64,000 bases of DNA, taken from assembly GCA_033558025.1 (NCBI GenBank), contig JAUCEF010000009.1, forward strand, positions 3,410,001 to 3,474,000, written 5' to 3'. Numbering within the stretch: position 1 is the stretch's first letter; each line of letters starts with the position of its first letter. The stretch is from Phytophthora sp. 'mugwort' (taxonomy: Eukaryota > Oomycota > Peronosporomycetes > Peronosporales > Peronosporaceae). A program made the position numbers and the translations under genes. Shown piece after piece: positions 51,338 to 62,091 of the stretch. The notes below the pieces were generated by a model, which saw only the letters and a program-made list of their open reading frames with translations, did not search any database and had not been told where the DNA came from.

Positions 51338-51700
51338 ATGGGGTGCTGCTCGTCCAAGCCGCAGCTCTCAGCTGTGTCGGAACCTCGACCGCAGCCGCGA
51401 GCGCAGCAGCAGCGAGACGGACAGACATTCGGAAGCAGCTCGCAAACCAACGGTTCCGAACCGTCTGCTGCGGAGAAGCGGGCGCGGGCGGCTGAAGCGG
51501 CGGAAACCCGCAAGGGGGACTGGCGCCAAGGCGGCCACGCTGACCCGGACAAGGCGCGCAGCATCGCGCAGCGCCGCGAAAAGGATGAGCTGCTGGCCAA
51601 GATTTACAACCGGTACACGACCCTGGGGCGCGAGCCACCCATCGGACTGCCGTCCTGCGACTTAGATCAATTGCGCCGTCACCTCGAGACGCTGCGCTGA
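51338..51700 (+). CDS. Small acylated protein with a p97/VCP-interacting motif (SVIP-like)
   Basis: This encodes 120 residues from the ATG at 51338; an upstream in-frame GTG adds three codons but hides the lipidation signal. The N-terminus MGCCSSKP is a textbook N-myristoylation plus palmitoylation site, so membrane attachment is expected. Residues 51-64 (AEKRARAAEAAETR) contain R-x5-A-A-x2-R, the VCP-interacting motif consensus, in a predicted helix. Animal SVIP, an inhibitor of ER-associated degradation, has the same plan: an acylated N-terminus, then a VIM. The C-terminal half (IAQRREKDELLAKIYNRYTTLG) is not in SVIP. It is divergently placed next to DRG1, with 233 bp between starts. Confidence 0.65.
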   Translation: MGCCSSKPQLSAVSEPRPQPRAQQQRDGQTFGSSSQTNGSEPSAAEKRARAAEAAETRKGDWRQGGHADPDKARSIAQRREKDELLAKIYNRYTTLGREPPIGLPSCDLDQLRRHLETLR

Positions 51701-52188
51701 GTGAGCAATGCCGCGTGGATATTGCTGTTGAATATATTTTGAAAACAGTATCGATATACTGTATGTATGAAGAAGACTTCGATGCAGATTACGCGCTAAT
51801 ATTGTGCTGCAGATGACGCTTTAATGATATAAGCGCGTGTCCTACAGTTGCAGTTGACCGGCTCTTTTGTGTACAACATGGCTACGTGTTGGTGAAGGTA
51901 TTAGAAGGACATTAACATTGAGCCAGTCGATATAGTTTTACTTTCCAAGTACGTGGAGACGGCAGCCCCCTGTCGCGTTGAGTCGGTAGCAAAAGCTTGA
52001 CTTATGCGACGCACATCGTCTTCTCTTACGTCCTCTCTCAAAGTTGGTTGTTGTTTGATTTGTTTGTGTTCTTCTTGTCCCCTGCTGTCGCTGCGGTGTG
52101 TCGGTGGTTCATTTCCTTTATGTCTGTCTTTGTGTCCTCTGTCGTCGGTAGCATGTCGAGCGCGACTTCCCTCCTGTAGACTCGCTCG
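51701..52188. other. Convergent intergenic region
   Basis: An AT-rich stretch and a pyrimidine-rich part (52040-52150) antisense to the AMPK gamma 3' end. No gene is seen. Confidence 0.5.
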
Positions 52189-53666
52189 CTAATCGAGGAA
52201 ATAATTAAACAAATCGCTGAGGGATACGATACCCACGCAGCGCGAATACTCGTCCACGCACACAAAGCGATGCGCCTTGCACGCCGCGAACCGCTCAAAT
52301 ATCATGTGCAGCGTGTCGGTCTTGTAGCACAGATGTAAGCCTTCCCCGACGTTGCCCTGGGATAGCAAAGCCCACGGTCAGCACGAATTGCAAGTCTAAT
52401 GGAAACCGGCCGCCTTATCAACTTACCTCAGCAGCTTGAATTCTGAGAATCTCTCCTACAGGCATGTCTAACTGGGTAAGTGACCGGTCCTTCACCAATT
52501 CGGTGACGTTCGATACACAATAAATATTCACAACAACGCCTGGTTCACAAGTAAGCCAAAAACATAGCATAAGTGAGTTCAACCGCCCTATGCAAATACT
52601 ATGTCTCATATTGCCAACTCACCACTTGGGTCCACTATCGGCACAGCCGAGACCCTCCGCTCGACAAGGGTGTGAAGCACGCGAATCAGCGGCATGTCCT
52701 CAGGAACGGTCACGAAGGCGCTGTATACGCCGATGCCTAGGTCGAAGATGGGTTGATCAAACAGTCTGCGCTGCTCGCGGAAGGTAGCCACCAGGTATTC
52801 CAAAATCCCGCTGTGTGTGATGACAGACAAGACCGAGTTCTGGGTCAGGTCTACTACGGGAAGTCTATGAAGCCTATTGTCGCGAAGTATCTTGCACACC
52901 TCGTAGAGGCTGTGCTCTGGTGTAACAGATACCATCTCCTCCCGTGTTGGTGCCATCGACAGGGATCGCGGAATTTCTGTTACAATGCAATTAGCAATAC
53001 TTAGCTCACAGCCAATCCGATCAACAACCACAATATAAATGGTCTACCTCTCCAGGAGGCGATACTGTGCTCTGCTAGCTCGTTCATGGGCGATCCGCGA
53101 ATGTAGAAATGGCGCAGGATATTGACAAAATCGGTCGCCGTGAACATGCCAACAAACTTGCCCTGTTCGGCGTCCCAAATTGGCACCGACTTGATATCTA
53201 GCCCGCAACAACATCGGTCACATCAGTGTACATGTCAAAGTCCCGGAAGAGTCGTCATCGTCGTCTTACCGTGCTCTACCAGCGCGAAGAAGGCAAGGTT
53301 AATGGGGATCTTGACGTCGAAAACCACGACCTTGCCACTGTTCTTAATGACGTCGTAGCACTGCGTCTCCCGAAGGAATGTGGCGATGACTCGCTTGCCT
53401 TCCTTGACGATGTCCATGACGGAGGCCTGCGATAGATTGAGCGCGGACGACGAGTTGGAGCGGTCCGAGTCGCTCATAGACTGATCCTCGTCGCCCTGCA
53501 ATTGCGGCGGCAACACCACGTGGGTGCGCGACATGAGGCCGTTCGAGTCGGTCATAGCGTGCACTGTGGTGGGGTTGGCAGGATCGTTGAAGCCCGAGGT
53601 GGCGCTGTGCGGGGCCGGCGGCGGTGCGTCGTCCCGCGAGGAGGCGTAGTATCCGTCATTGGACAT
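52189..53666 (-). CDS. SNF4: AMPK/SNF1 gamma subunit (four CBS domains)
   Basis: This is the nucleotide-sensing regulatory subunit of the AMPK/SNF1 heterotrimer. Five exons (53666-53270, 53197-53048, 52976-52623, 52539-52427, 52356-52189) give 393 residues in phase. An N-terminal Ser-rich extension of about 85 residues precedes the CBS motifs. CBS1 has FLRETQCYDVI...INLAFFALVEH and, across intron 1, DIKSVPIWDAEQGKFVGMFT, followed by ATDFVNILRHFY. CBS2 has SLYEVCKILRDNRLHRLPVVD followed by VLSVITHSGILEYL. CBS3 has PLIRVLHTLVERRVSAVPIVD. CBS4 has TLHMIFERFAACKAHRFVCVD, CVGIVSLSDLFNYFLD and the stop. These are the ligand-contacting positions of gamma subunits (R/K-x-H-R-x-P-V-x-D). Introns all lie between or within linkers. 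Confidence 0.9.
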
Positions 53667-55280
53667 CCCTCCGTCGCCTCGCTTTCTCTTGCGGTCCGCG
53701 AGCGTGGTGGCGACTGCTCCGTGCAGTCACGGACAGGACAGGACGGCGCAGGACCTGGCCGAGAATACGCAGGGGGAATCCGACGCAAACAGCTGCAGGG
53801 CGCAAATGACTCCGACGGAGATGCGGAGTGGGCGACAAGCAGCCGGGGACGAGGAAGGGAGGCGTGACGACCGCGGCGATCGGACGCGGGAGGGCTTACG
53901 ATGGAAGACTCGAGTGAGGGGGGTTTTCCTTTGAAGGCATACTGGAGGCAAGATGTTTGCCTTTTGTCCAATAAATTGACTATTAACGGGTAAGATTTAG
54001 CCAATGTGACGAGCCCGATAATGCAGTGTGGTGCACACGGACCTTCCGAAATGGCTACAAACTGGGAAAGATGTTGCCACAACATGTATTATTGAGCTGG
54101 ATTGCTCGGGTGTTGCCATTGTGCAGCTCTCGACGGATAAGGTCTTATGTCCAAGCTGTAACGTTAGATGGCAGCCCCAGTTGGTAATGCACCGGAACCT
54201 TACAAGGCCCGTTGACAACAATCATGATCGATCAGTGCAAGTATGTGTCATATTGCGTTTGCAGCGTGCAGTGCCGCTAAAGTGTTGAAAGCGGCCTCAT
54301 CCCTTTTGTATTTCTTGCTCAATGGAGTCAGGATCACCAGTGCGACAATGGAAAGAGGGCCACCGCAACACTGAAAAATGTAGCCTTGTCATGGTCTTGA
54401 ATCACTTCAAAAACTGCCGTTGCCGGCAGTACACGAATTTGTCCTTCGTCGCCTTTGAGCCTTTGAGCCTGCGAGAGTCGGTACAATCTCGTCAATAATC
54501 TTCAAGGTCTCGCTGGAATTGACAGAAGGTCTGGCCCTCGCTTATCCAGCACAATTATCGGGCAGCGTTTGGGTGTGGAAACCCCATGTCGGTTTCAAAA
54601 TTCGTACTACAGCTAGCTGCAGTATGAATGAATGATAAATTGCGTTACAGGAAACACGACACTTCGTAAAGGGTTAATTTGTCAGCTGGAGACTCCAGCT
54701 CCAGCCTGGAGTCCAATCTAACTTAACTGTAGCAAGGATCGCTCATGCTTCAATGAAGTCGCAAGCGCGAAAATATGTTTCATCTTCCGCCTTACAAGCT
54801 GTCGCTGTCTTCTTTGGGCAGCCGAAAAATTGTGGTTTGCTTGTTTTTCCCATGGCACAATAGATTGAGCTGCGTTAACATCCCGCGGGTATTCGGTTCA
54901 AGACGACCGTCCTGTGTTGCCTGCAATATATATTAATCCTCAGTTACAGAGCGTACTGCTCATGGCGATACGGTGCTGGTTTAGCGAACTTAGAGTAGGG
55001 GGAATGGTTTATCAAGTTGCCACGGTTGGTCTACCCCCGACTCCTTATCCAGACAAGCACATGGCGCCAAGCATTCTTGTTCGTTTCACAGACCTCGCTA
55101 TTCATAGTATGGTGTTTAGTAGCATCGCTGCAAGCAATGACCAGTCCACTCTGCCTTGCGTCTTAAGCTCTACACAACTGCCCGCTCCGTCGCATGCCTC
55201 GAGAAAAGACTGCTACTTGCACGCGCCAATAGCATTCACTTGGAAGCCCGGACGCGGGGTGATTAAGCAGAGACCACGCC
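53667..55280. other. 1.6-kb intergenic region
   Basis: No gene is supported. A GC-rich, CpG-containing stretch at 53667-53920 is probably the AMPK gamma promoter and 5' UTR. An 86-codon ORF at 54028-54288 and a 125-codon ORF at 54914-55291 show no motif. A short dyad (GCTGGAGACTCCAGC) lies at about 54694. Confidence 0.5.
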
Positions 55281-56561
55281 ATGTTGGATAGGCTAGCAGA
55301 GATCAAAGGCAAGGTCCCTACTCCGGACCAGGTCGCCATCAATGTCGAGGTGTGTATGTCGGGCTATTTCGGCTTCATGGTATCTCCTGCTAACGGGAAT
55401 TTTGCTGCCTTGTCATGCCGTGTCTATAGAGGTAAGCTGATCCCTACAACCTTTTAGACCAACAACGATGTCTGCTCGTAGAAAGCAGGAGCCCAGTTTA
55501 ATAATTCGTGTGCAATTACAGTCGTGGCGTCGTTCGCCCAAAATTCATGGAGGCGTTCTTCAAAGATGTCGAGGATATGCAAATGAACCTTGCCAATATA
55601 AGGTTTGCCAGCGTTTTGTGTCTTACTTGGGTGCTAGTGACGCTTACCGTGTCGAGTATGCTTGGTCGTTGCAGTCTGGCTTCGCAGCAGATCACGGAGC
55701 TGAATAGTAAAGCCATTCTTGCGACGTCTAATATTGAAGAGCAAGGTAAAATGCATCAGACTCGGATCTCTGAGAAAGTGTTGTGCCTCTAACTCTGGTT
55801 TGCTTGCCAATGCTCACATAGCCATCAGTACTGAGCTCGGGTTCGTGATTGAGACCACGAACAAACTAGCCGCAAATGCCAAGGGGTTATTGGAGCTGCT
55901 CAAGAAGGAATCGGCTGAGCGGAAGAAGGAGAAGAACACGCCGCTATCTGAAGTCCGGTAGGGATTGACGAGGGGTCTAATAGCCTAATTGATGCTGTAC
56001 TGATTGCTGCTCATGCACAGAATTCGCGATAACATGTGCGCAACACTGACGAAGAAGTTTATGGACGCCATGAAGGAGTACCAGAAGGCCCAACAAAAGT
56101 ACAAGAGCGATATGAAGAACAAGGTGAAGCGGCAGGTGCAGATCGTGAAGCCCGACGCGTCCGAAGCCGAGATCGATGCTGTCATGCGCTCCGGAGACCC
56201 TGGGTCTATCTACAAAAATGCCATTCTTCAGGGTGGCGCAGCTGAGTCCATCACTGACGTATTCGTTCACTGCCAAGACAAGTACCAGGACGTGCTCAAG
56301 CTGGAGCAGAGCGTGGCGGAGTTACACCAAATGTTCCTGGATCTGGCGCTGCTGGTGGAGCAGCAGGGCGAGCTGTTAGATCAGATCGACCACCAAGTGC
56401 GCACCGCTGCCAACTACGTGGATCAGGGCAACCAGGAGATGCAGAAGGCTATTAAGTACCAGAAGTCGTACCGAAAGAAAATGTGCTGTATGCTCGGCAT
56501 CGGCGTAACCATCCTGGTGGCCATCGTCGTCATAGCATTGGTACTCAAGAAGGCGTCGTAG
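55281..56561 (+). CDS. Syntaxin (Qa-SNARE)
   Basis: This is a membrane-fusion SNARE with a single C-terminal anchor, 288 residues if exons are 55281-55351, 55522-55602, 55708-55745, 55822-55957 and 56021-56561. The N-terminal Habc-type helices include KFMEAFFKDVEDMQMNLA and GFVIETTNKLAANAKGLLELLKK. Then come MCATLTKKFMDAMKEYQKAQQKYK, the SNARE motif LKLEQSVAELHQMFLDLALLVEQQGELLDQIDHQV with its central Gln layer, and a hydrophobic tail (CCMLGIGVTILVAIVVIALVLKK). The last exon is secure. The first splice is uncertain: a microexon near 55430 is possible. The 38-nt third exon is inferred from phase only. Domain order and tail anchor fit a plasma-membrane syntaxin. Confidence 0.85.
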
Positions 56562-56802
56562 ATAGATGCAACCAAGAATGATGTTGATGCAGGGCAGTCG
56601 TCCCAGTTTTATCAAGAGACAGTATAAGCAACATGGCGTCGCTATCAGACGAGTCTGTAAAATATATCTGAAAATTTCTGCAACATGAGCAGATAGGTAT
56701 ATTTAGCCAGACGATCACTTGGCAATGGCTACATTTATGCCCTAAACGTTTTAGAAATGAATCCGATGTGCAAAAGTCGCGTTACTCCGTTTCCATTCTA
56801 TC

Positions 56803-58039
56803 ATGGCAAGCGGCGATGAGCAGAAGCAAACGACCTCGCTGCGCGCCTTCGTTACTTCGAGCGACGGCATCATCGCCAAGACGGCGCTGCAGTATGTGGA
56901 CTACGTGCGCTGTCACCGCCGCGTGGTGGACGCGCGCAAGTGGCTTAAGCTCAAGTCGGAGCGGGGCGTCGACCTGTACACAGACCGCATGGAGATGCGT
57001 GCAGCCCCGAGCGTGTGCAAAATGCGACGATCTGTACGGGACGATTGCAGTAGCTCCGGCTCCATGAGCTCCACGATGGTGAGTGCCTTCGGGGGCGGTA
57101 CGCTGCCCGGCACACTGGACGAGGTCATGAATGGACTATACGCCGACTCGACGGAGCAGATGCAGCTGAACGCGCCCATCCAGTACGGCAGCATCTTGGA
57201 CTGCGGCGTCGTGCGCACCTATCGTACTCGTTCGGACGCCAAGCCGCACGAGTTCTTCGGCGTCAAGTTCGTAGAGAAGTTCGGCCACATCCCGGGCCTG
57301 ATCGACCAGCTCTGTTGGGTTGAACGCATGGACACAATGGTCACGGCGGGCAGACGCTTCGGCTTCCAGTTACTCAAGTCGGTAGAGACGGAGGAACGGA
57401 CATCGGACCAGTCCGTACGCCGAGTCAACATGTCCGTATGTTATCTCTATTACCAGGTAACACCAGACGCTGTAGATGTATTTATTCGAGGGATCGTCGA
57501 ACTGCCGGGTAACACCAAACAACGTCGACGACAGGAGACGATCAATGCGGCGGGAGACTACATCCTGGCCACAATTCACGGTCGAGAGTGTCAGCGGATG
57601 AAAACGATAGCTACACTGATCGAAAAGTCTAAGACTGAGCGCGATAGTCTCAGGTGCGTCAACTGCTCACTTGACAGGATATGTACATGTTCATGGGTAT
57701 GCCTTCATACAGCTCGCTAACTTGTGGTATTTGTCATGCTGCAGTGCTTGCCATTGCTCGAAGGTGGTTCGAGGGCTAGAAAAAGTTGTACGTCACAAAG
57801 CGAATACTGCATTTCTTTGTACTGTTTGCCGATTTTATTAATAGAGGCTCACCAGGGTAATATCTGTGCCGCTGCAGGAAATGTGTTCGGGTTGCCGAGA
57901 AGCGATGCGCCATCCGAAGCTTGTCTCGCTGTCCGATGCTGACAGCAGGAGGCGCGGCTCTGAACGTGCGTCTGGTTCACGCCCTCCAGACACTTCCACT
58001 GCAGTAGCTGATCGTTGTTGTTATGTCGCCAGTTCCTAG
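56803..58039 (+). CDS. START-like lipid-binding domain protein with C-terminal zinc cluster
   Basis: The first exon (56803-57653) encodes about 283 residues in the style of the large oomycete START-domain family. The pattern is an N-terminal helix YVDYVRCHRRVVDARKWLKL, then GTLPGTLDEVMNGLY, then beta strands such as VMNGLYADSTEQMQLNAP and FFGVKFVEKFGHIPGLIDQLCWVER. Further strands run to SVCYLYYQVTPDAVDVFIRGIV. A second exon from about 57745 (ACHCSKVVRGLEKVVRHKANTAFLCT) and a third from about 57880 (EMCSGCREAMRHPKLVSLSD) would supply paired cysteines and a His like a degenerate FYVE finger, ending at 58039. The START identity is moderately sure; the downstream splicing is provisional. CCATTCT just before the ATG resembles an initiator. 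Confidence 0.65.
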
Positions 58040-58295
58040 CGAGTCGCTGCGCGGTGCCAAGCTCCAATCGCGGTACGGCAGCACGCGTGGCGACGGCGAT
58101 CTACCGGATATCGTCGCCAAGAGCTACCGCGAATCCGAGTCGTTCCGCATGATGCTGCCGATTCGAGATCCTCGCCCGAGCTCAAACTATCGTCTCAACC
58201 GCAAGAATAGAGAAAATATCCTCATCACCATGCTGCGCATGCATGAGCGCAAACGGCGCAGTAGTGCCACCACAACGTCAGCGTCCAGTGCCTAA
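58023..58295 (+). CDS. Short basic ORF, possibly a 3' exon
   Basis: Ninety codons overlap the end of the START gene in another frame. The product is basic and Ser/Arg-rich (LRMHERKRRSSATTTSA at the end) with no known domain. Its GC-rich codon use is like that of real genes here. It may be an alternative last exon of the START-like gene or an independent small protein. I do not recognise it. Confidence 0.35.
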   Translation: MSPVPSESLRGAKLQSRYGSTRGDGDLPDIVAKSYRESESFRMMLPIRDPRPSSNYRLNRKNRENILITMLRMHERKRRSSATTTSASSA

Positions 58296-58379
58296 CAGAA
58301 AAAATGATTGTCTCAAAATGCAGTCGACCAATCATTATTGTTTTCTGGATACGCTCAGCCAATGAGCGCGCGAGATCTC

Positions 58380-58402
58380 GAACTTTCGAGTCTTTTCGCG
58401 AA
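58380..58402 (+). promoter_or_regulatory. Candidate heat-shock element upstream of DnaJ
   Basis: GAACTTTC (58380-58387) and TTCGCGAA (58395-58402) are two inverted nGAAn/nTTCn pairs, 125-147 bp before the DnaJ start codon. They are not perfectly spaced as one contiguous array, so this is a candidate only. A CCAAT box lies at about 58359. Confidence 0.45.
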
Positions 58403-58526
58403 GGTCGCACCCTACACACCCAACAGGCGGCGTCCACTTCAACGCTCGGTCTCACAATCGAAAACGCCAAGTATAAGACAATAGAACAAGAAGACAAGTA
58501 CTATAGCTCACGAACCACAGTAGACA

Positions 58527-59594
58527 ATGGGCAAGGACTACTACGCAACACTGAACGTGGCCAAGGGCGCCACGGACGACGAGCTGCGCAAGGCCTACCG
58601 CAAGCTGGCGCTTAAGTGGCACCCGGATAAGAACCCCAACGACCGCGACGCGGCACAGAAGAAGTTCCAGGATATTGGTGAGGCCTACGAGGTGCTGAGC
58701 GATAAGAAGAAACGCGAGATCTACGACATGTACGGCGAGGAAGGGCTCAAGGGTCAGCCGGCGGGACCGGAAGCACCCGATGGAGGCATGCCCGGCGGGA
58801 TGGGCAGCATGCCTGGAGGCTTTACGTACACAACGTCGAGCGGCGGCTTCCCAGGTGGTGGCTTCACTTTCCGTTCGACTGACCCGTCTAAGATCTTCGA
58901 GCAGTTCTTCGGTACCTCTAATCTTCACGAAGCCGAGGGTAGCGACCCCATGGCCTCTATGTTCGGCGGCATGGGCTTCGGTGGTATGCGCGGCATGGAG
59001 AGCGGCGGCTTCGGGGGCAACCGCGACCCCTTTGGCCAGCAGCGACAACCGCGCGCACAGCAACTCAAGAGCGAACTGGAAGTGCCGCTGGAGCAACTGT
59101 ACACGGGCTGCACGAAGAAACTTAAGATCACGCGCAAGGTGCACGACCCGAACTCGAACCAGATGCACGAGGAGCAGAAGATCTTGGAGATTGTTTTCAA
59201 GCCTGGCTGGAAGGACGGCACCAAGGTGACGTTTGAGGGAGAGGGCGACGCTCTTCCCGGTCGACCAGCCCAGGATATCGTGTTCGTCATTAAGCAGAAG
59301 CCGCACAACAAGTTCAGACGCGACGGCGATAACCTGCTTTACCGCGCTAAACTGTCACTGCGCGACGCACTGTTGGGCAGTGGCACGCTAACCATTAAGA
59401 CGTTGGATGGACGTGATGTTCCCGTTCCGCTTGGAGGTGTCATCGCTCCCGGTACACAGATGGTGATCGCTGGCGAGGGAATGCCGCAGCAAAAGAGACC
59501 CACGCAGCGAGGCAATTTGGTGGTGGAGTTCGACGTGCAGTTCCCCGCCAAGCTCACGGAGACTCAGAAGAACATGGTGCGCCAGGCATTGTAA
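58527..59594 (+). CDS. Type II DnaJ/Hsp40 (DNAJB1/Sis1-like)
   Basis: This cytosolic Hsp70 co-chaperone has 355 residues in one exon. The J domain (1-70) has HPDKNPND with the HPD triad and the [15 protein letters not shown] helix. A Gly/Phe/Met-rich linker follows (about 75-175: [26 protein letters not shown]). C-terminal domains I and II ([23 protein letters not shown] ... [23 protein letters not shown]) end at KNMVRQAL. No CxxCxGxG zinc repeats are present, so it is class B/II. It is close in order and length to animal DNAJB1 and yeast Sis1. An upstream HSE-like pair suggests heat induction. The preceding 5' UTR begins after an AGTATAAGA word. Confidence 0.95.
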   Translation: MGKDYYATLNVAKGATDDELRKAYRKLALKWHPDKNPNDRDAAQKKFQDIGEAYEVLSDKKKREIYDMYGEEGLKGQPAGPEAPDGGMPGGMGSMPGGFTYTTSSGGFPGGGFTFRSTDPSKIFEQFFGTSNLHEAEGSDPMASMFGGMGFGGMRGMESGGFGGNRDPFGQQRQPRAQQLKSELEVPLEQLYTGCTKKLKITRKVHDPNSNQMHEEQKILEIVFKPGWKDGTKVTFEGEGDALPGRPAQDIVFVIKQKPHNKFRRDGDNLLYRAKLSLRDALLGSGTLTIKTLDGRDVPVPLGGVIAPGTQMVIAGEGMPQQKRPTQRGNLVVEFDVQFPAKLTETQKNMVRQAL

Positions 59595-60168
59595 GCTCAC
59601 AGAGGCGTGGTGCGCTAAATATGGCAATTTTGCTTGGAAATCGGTGGTAGTTATGTGTCATTTATCTAATTTTAAATAGAAAACTTTAAACTTTAAAGAT
59701 TTGTTGACGAAGTCTGATCTAAACCACCGGAATCTGATGGTGGAGTGAGAACGCTCTCTCACTTGAAGATAGATCAAAAGTTCGACACGCAAGTACTTCG
59801 TTATGTTACAAAATTAAGTTGGTTTGCTGCCTCCGTCTTCCTCACTCTTTCACGCTCTTCTCGGTTCAATCCTTTCTCCGTTACTCCAACGAGCTTACAC
59901 TCGCTCTCCACCGTCCTCCTTCGCTTCAGTTTCAGCTCGTTTTTTTGTTTTTCTTGTCTGGATCTCGTCTTATCTCCATACCTTGGGCTAGCGAACGGAC
60001 GCAACGCGTACGCAATGAAAGTAACTGAAAAGTAAAACAAAGAACCAATGCGCGACTCCGTCATCCGTTCAAGTGCATCCAGCAGCAGCAGGAGAAGATA
60101 AAAAAGTTGAAGTGACGATGCAAATCCTTCAATCAGGTCGTCATCGTCCAGGTCTCGATCCCTCCGCT
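59595..60168. other. Convergent intergenic region
   Basis: Non-coding; pyrimidine-rich around 59830-59960. It carries the 3' ends of DnaJ and the coiled-coil gene. No gene is seen. Confidence 0.5.
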
Positions 60169-60990
60169 TCACATAGTTCCGCGGCGGATGTGTTGGTATA
60201 CAAGTCCTTCGGGCGTGAGCTGCGGCTTGTAGCCAGAAGAGGCGGTCCAGGCTTGAATGTTAATGTCGTCCTTGGTGGTCTTGACGACATCCGCCGCCTT
60301 CTTAGCCTGTTGCTCCTTCGCCTTGGCCATGATCTTGCTGACTCCATCAGCAAAAGCGTTGGCGTTGTCTCCACATTCGAGCTTGAGCACGTCGATCTTT
60401 AACTGCATCTGATCAATCAACGCCACGTTCTCCTTGGCGAGTTTACGCTCCATGCGGCGGCGCTCACTGTTAAGACCCGAGAGCTGCTTCTGCAGGCGAT
60501 TGACCAAAAACTCCTGTTCCTGCTCGAGCTCGTTCTCGAGGTGCACTTTCTCGTGCAAAATCTTGGCCACTTGCGACTCGAGCGCTTTGCGCACGCCATT
60601 GTCCTCATTTTGAAGCTCTTGCAGCAGACGCTCCTTATCGGCACGCGCAGCCTCAAGCTGCTTCGACAGGCGGTTGACGATGTACTCCTGCTCGTTCTCG
60701 AGCTTATTCTCCAGGTCCACCTTCTCCTTGCGCAGCTGGTTAAGCTTCTTCTGCAGATTGTTGGTCAGCAGCTCCTCCTCCTGCTCAACCTCCAGCGCCA
60801 GCTTCTCCTTCTCACTCTTCACGTCGTGCAGCCGCTTAATGAGGCGGTTGGTCATGCGCTCCTCCTCGAACTCCGTGGACTCGCCCAGCGCCACGAGCGA
60901 CGCACGCAGCGACTTAACCTCCATCTCGAGGGCCGCAGTGCGCTGGCGCTCCAGGATCAGTGCGTCGTCCTCGACGGGGTTGTTAGCCAT
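60169..60990 (-). CDS. CCDC6-like coiled-coil protein
   Basis: This encodes 273 residues from the ATG at 60990 (MANNPVEDDALILERQ). The frame stays open upstream to 61212, but that part is hydrophobic and unlike the family. Almost the whole protein is coiled coil built from repeats of about 37 residues of the form EQE(E/F)xVNRLxKQLxxLxxEK: EEELLTNNLQKKLNQLRKEK, NEQEYIVNRLSKQLEAARAD and QEQEFLVNRLQKQLSGLNSE. This is the hallmark of CCDC6 (DUF2046). A short tail (TASSGYKPQLTPEGLVYQ) follows. In animals CCDC6 is linked to DNA-damage checkpoint signalling; the role here is unknown. Confidence 0.75.
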   Translation of the reverse strand: MANNPVEDDALILERQRTAALEMEVKSLRASLVALGESTEFEEERMTNRLIKRLHDVKSEKEKLALEVEQEEELLTNNLQKKLNQLRKEKVDLENKLENEQEYIVNRLSKQLEAARADKERLLQELQNEDNGVRKALESQVAKILHEKVHLENELEQEQEFLVNRLQKQLSGLNSERRRMERKLAKENVALIDQMQLKIDVLKLECGDNANAFADGVSKIMAKAKEQQAKKAADVVKTTKDDINIQAWTASSGYKPQLTPEGLVYQHIRRGTM

Positions 60991-62091
60991 CTTGACTTGG
61001 CGTTTGTATGCAGCACGTTTGGCTTGTGCGGCGCGAAACTTTTCGGGAAATGACAGCGAGGAAGAGGCAAGCGGCACGACAGAGAACAGCTGGGCTGGAT
61101 AGGGAATGGTACCGACTATTGTCATTGATAGAGACGGAAATAGAAAATTGATTATGACAGGGCTGAGACGAATAGTCAGCGGGAATGTATTCAAAAACGT
61201 GCAATTGCACATGCGTTTTGGTAGGATGTACGCATCGCGCTGATTCTGAGGTGGTTTGCAGCTTCAACTGCAGGAATCTATGCGAGTGCGACACGCAGAC
61301 TTCGACTTGACGTGGTGATGTTGCTCATGGTGTGCTGGCAATGGCTACAATAATTTAAGCCGAATTGCCAGCGCTTGGCAGCTTCGTGTTATGATGCGTG
61401 CTCTACGTCGGGACATTTCTTCTCGCACTGTGGAACTCACGCACGTTTGTTGTCTGCGCTTTTTGACCAGCTTGAAATTTTGGTGTAGTCGCGGCAATAA
61501 GGAAGTGGGATTTCGCGGCATCCTACAACAATAACATTGCAGCGTTCCTTTGTCGGTTCTGACGGGTGTGTGGCGGTCGAGTTGAAGTTGCCTTCAGCTG
61601 CGACCAAAGTTGAGTTGAGTCTCAACGGTACATGTGGGCCCTTCATGTCACTCAGCTTATCTGATCAGTCTCCCCAGTTTAACTAAGAGTTAAACTCCCA
61701 CATATGGCTGGCGCGCAGCTCTACTGCTCTCCGCCGACGACCTTGTCGTTCTGGGCTCCCATTGATGCAGCAATTATTGCAATTGTAACGATGCAATAAT
61801 CTATTTTGTTGCCAGCAATGTCCATACTGATTATTTTTCAGGTTACTGATAGCTCAACCAATAATTTATTGGGCACGCTTCGCGTCCAGATTTTCCCGTC
61901 AGGTTTTTACAGGTATGACATCCAGGTATTGTCCAGGACGGACGTTATACTTTACTTACCGGAATAAATTTAGTTTTCATTTCGTTCTGAGCACTAAATT
62001 AGTCTGTCCCCCGGAGAACGTGGCACGCGGCAGTTGAGGAGGAGGCAGCACGACAGCGCGCACGCACAACACGTCCAAGATCAAGCAGCGG
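60991..62091. other. 1.1-kb intergenic region
   Basis: No gene is supported. It includes the promoter of the coiled-coil gene (-). A GAGTT/AACTC dyad lies near 61670-61700 and ATTATTGCAATTGTAACG words near 61780. Possible transposon-derived ORFs start after 62000. Confidence 0.5.

Noticed and set aside
61000..61212. N-terminal extension of the CCDC6-like protein to the ATG at 61212
   Set aside because: The added 74 residues are hydrophobic and unlike the family; the ATG at 60990 gives a clean coiled-coil protein. Not fully excluded.
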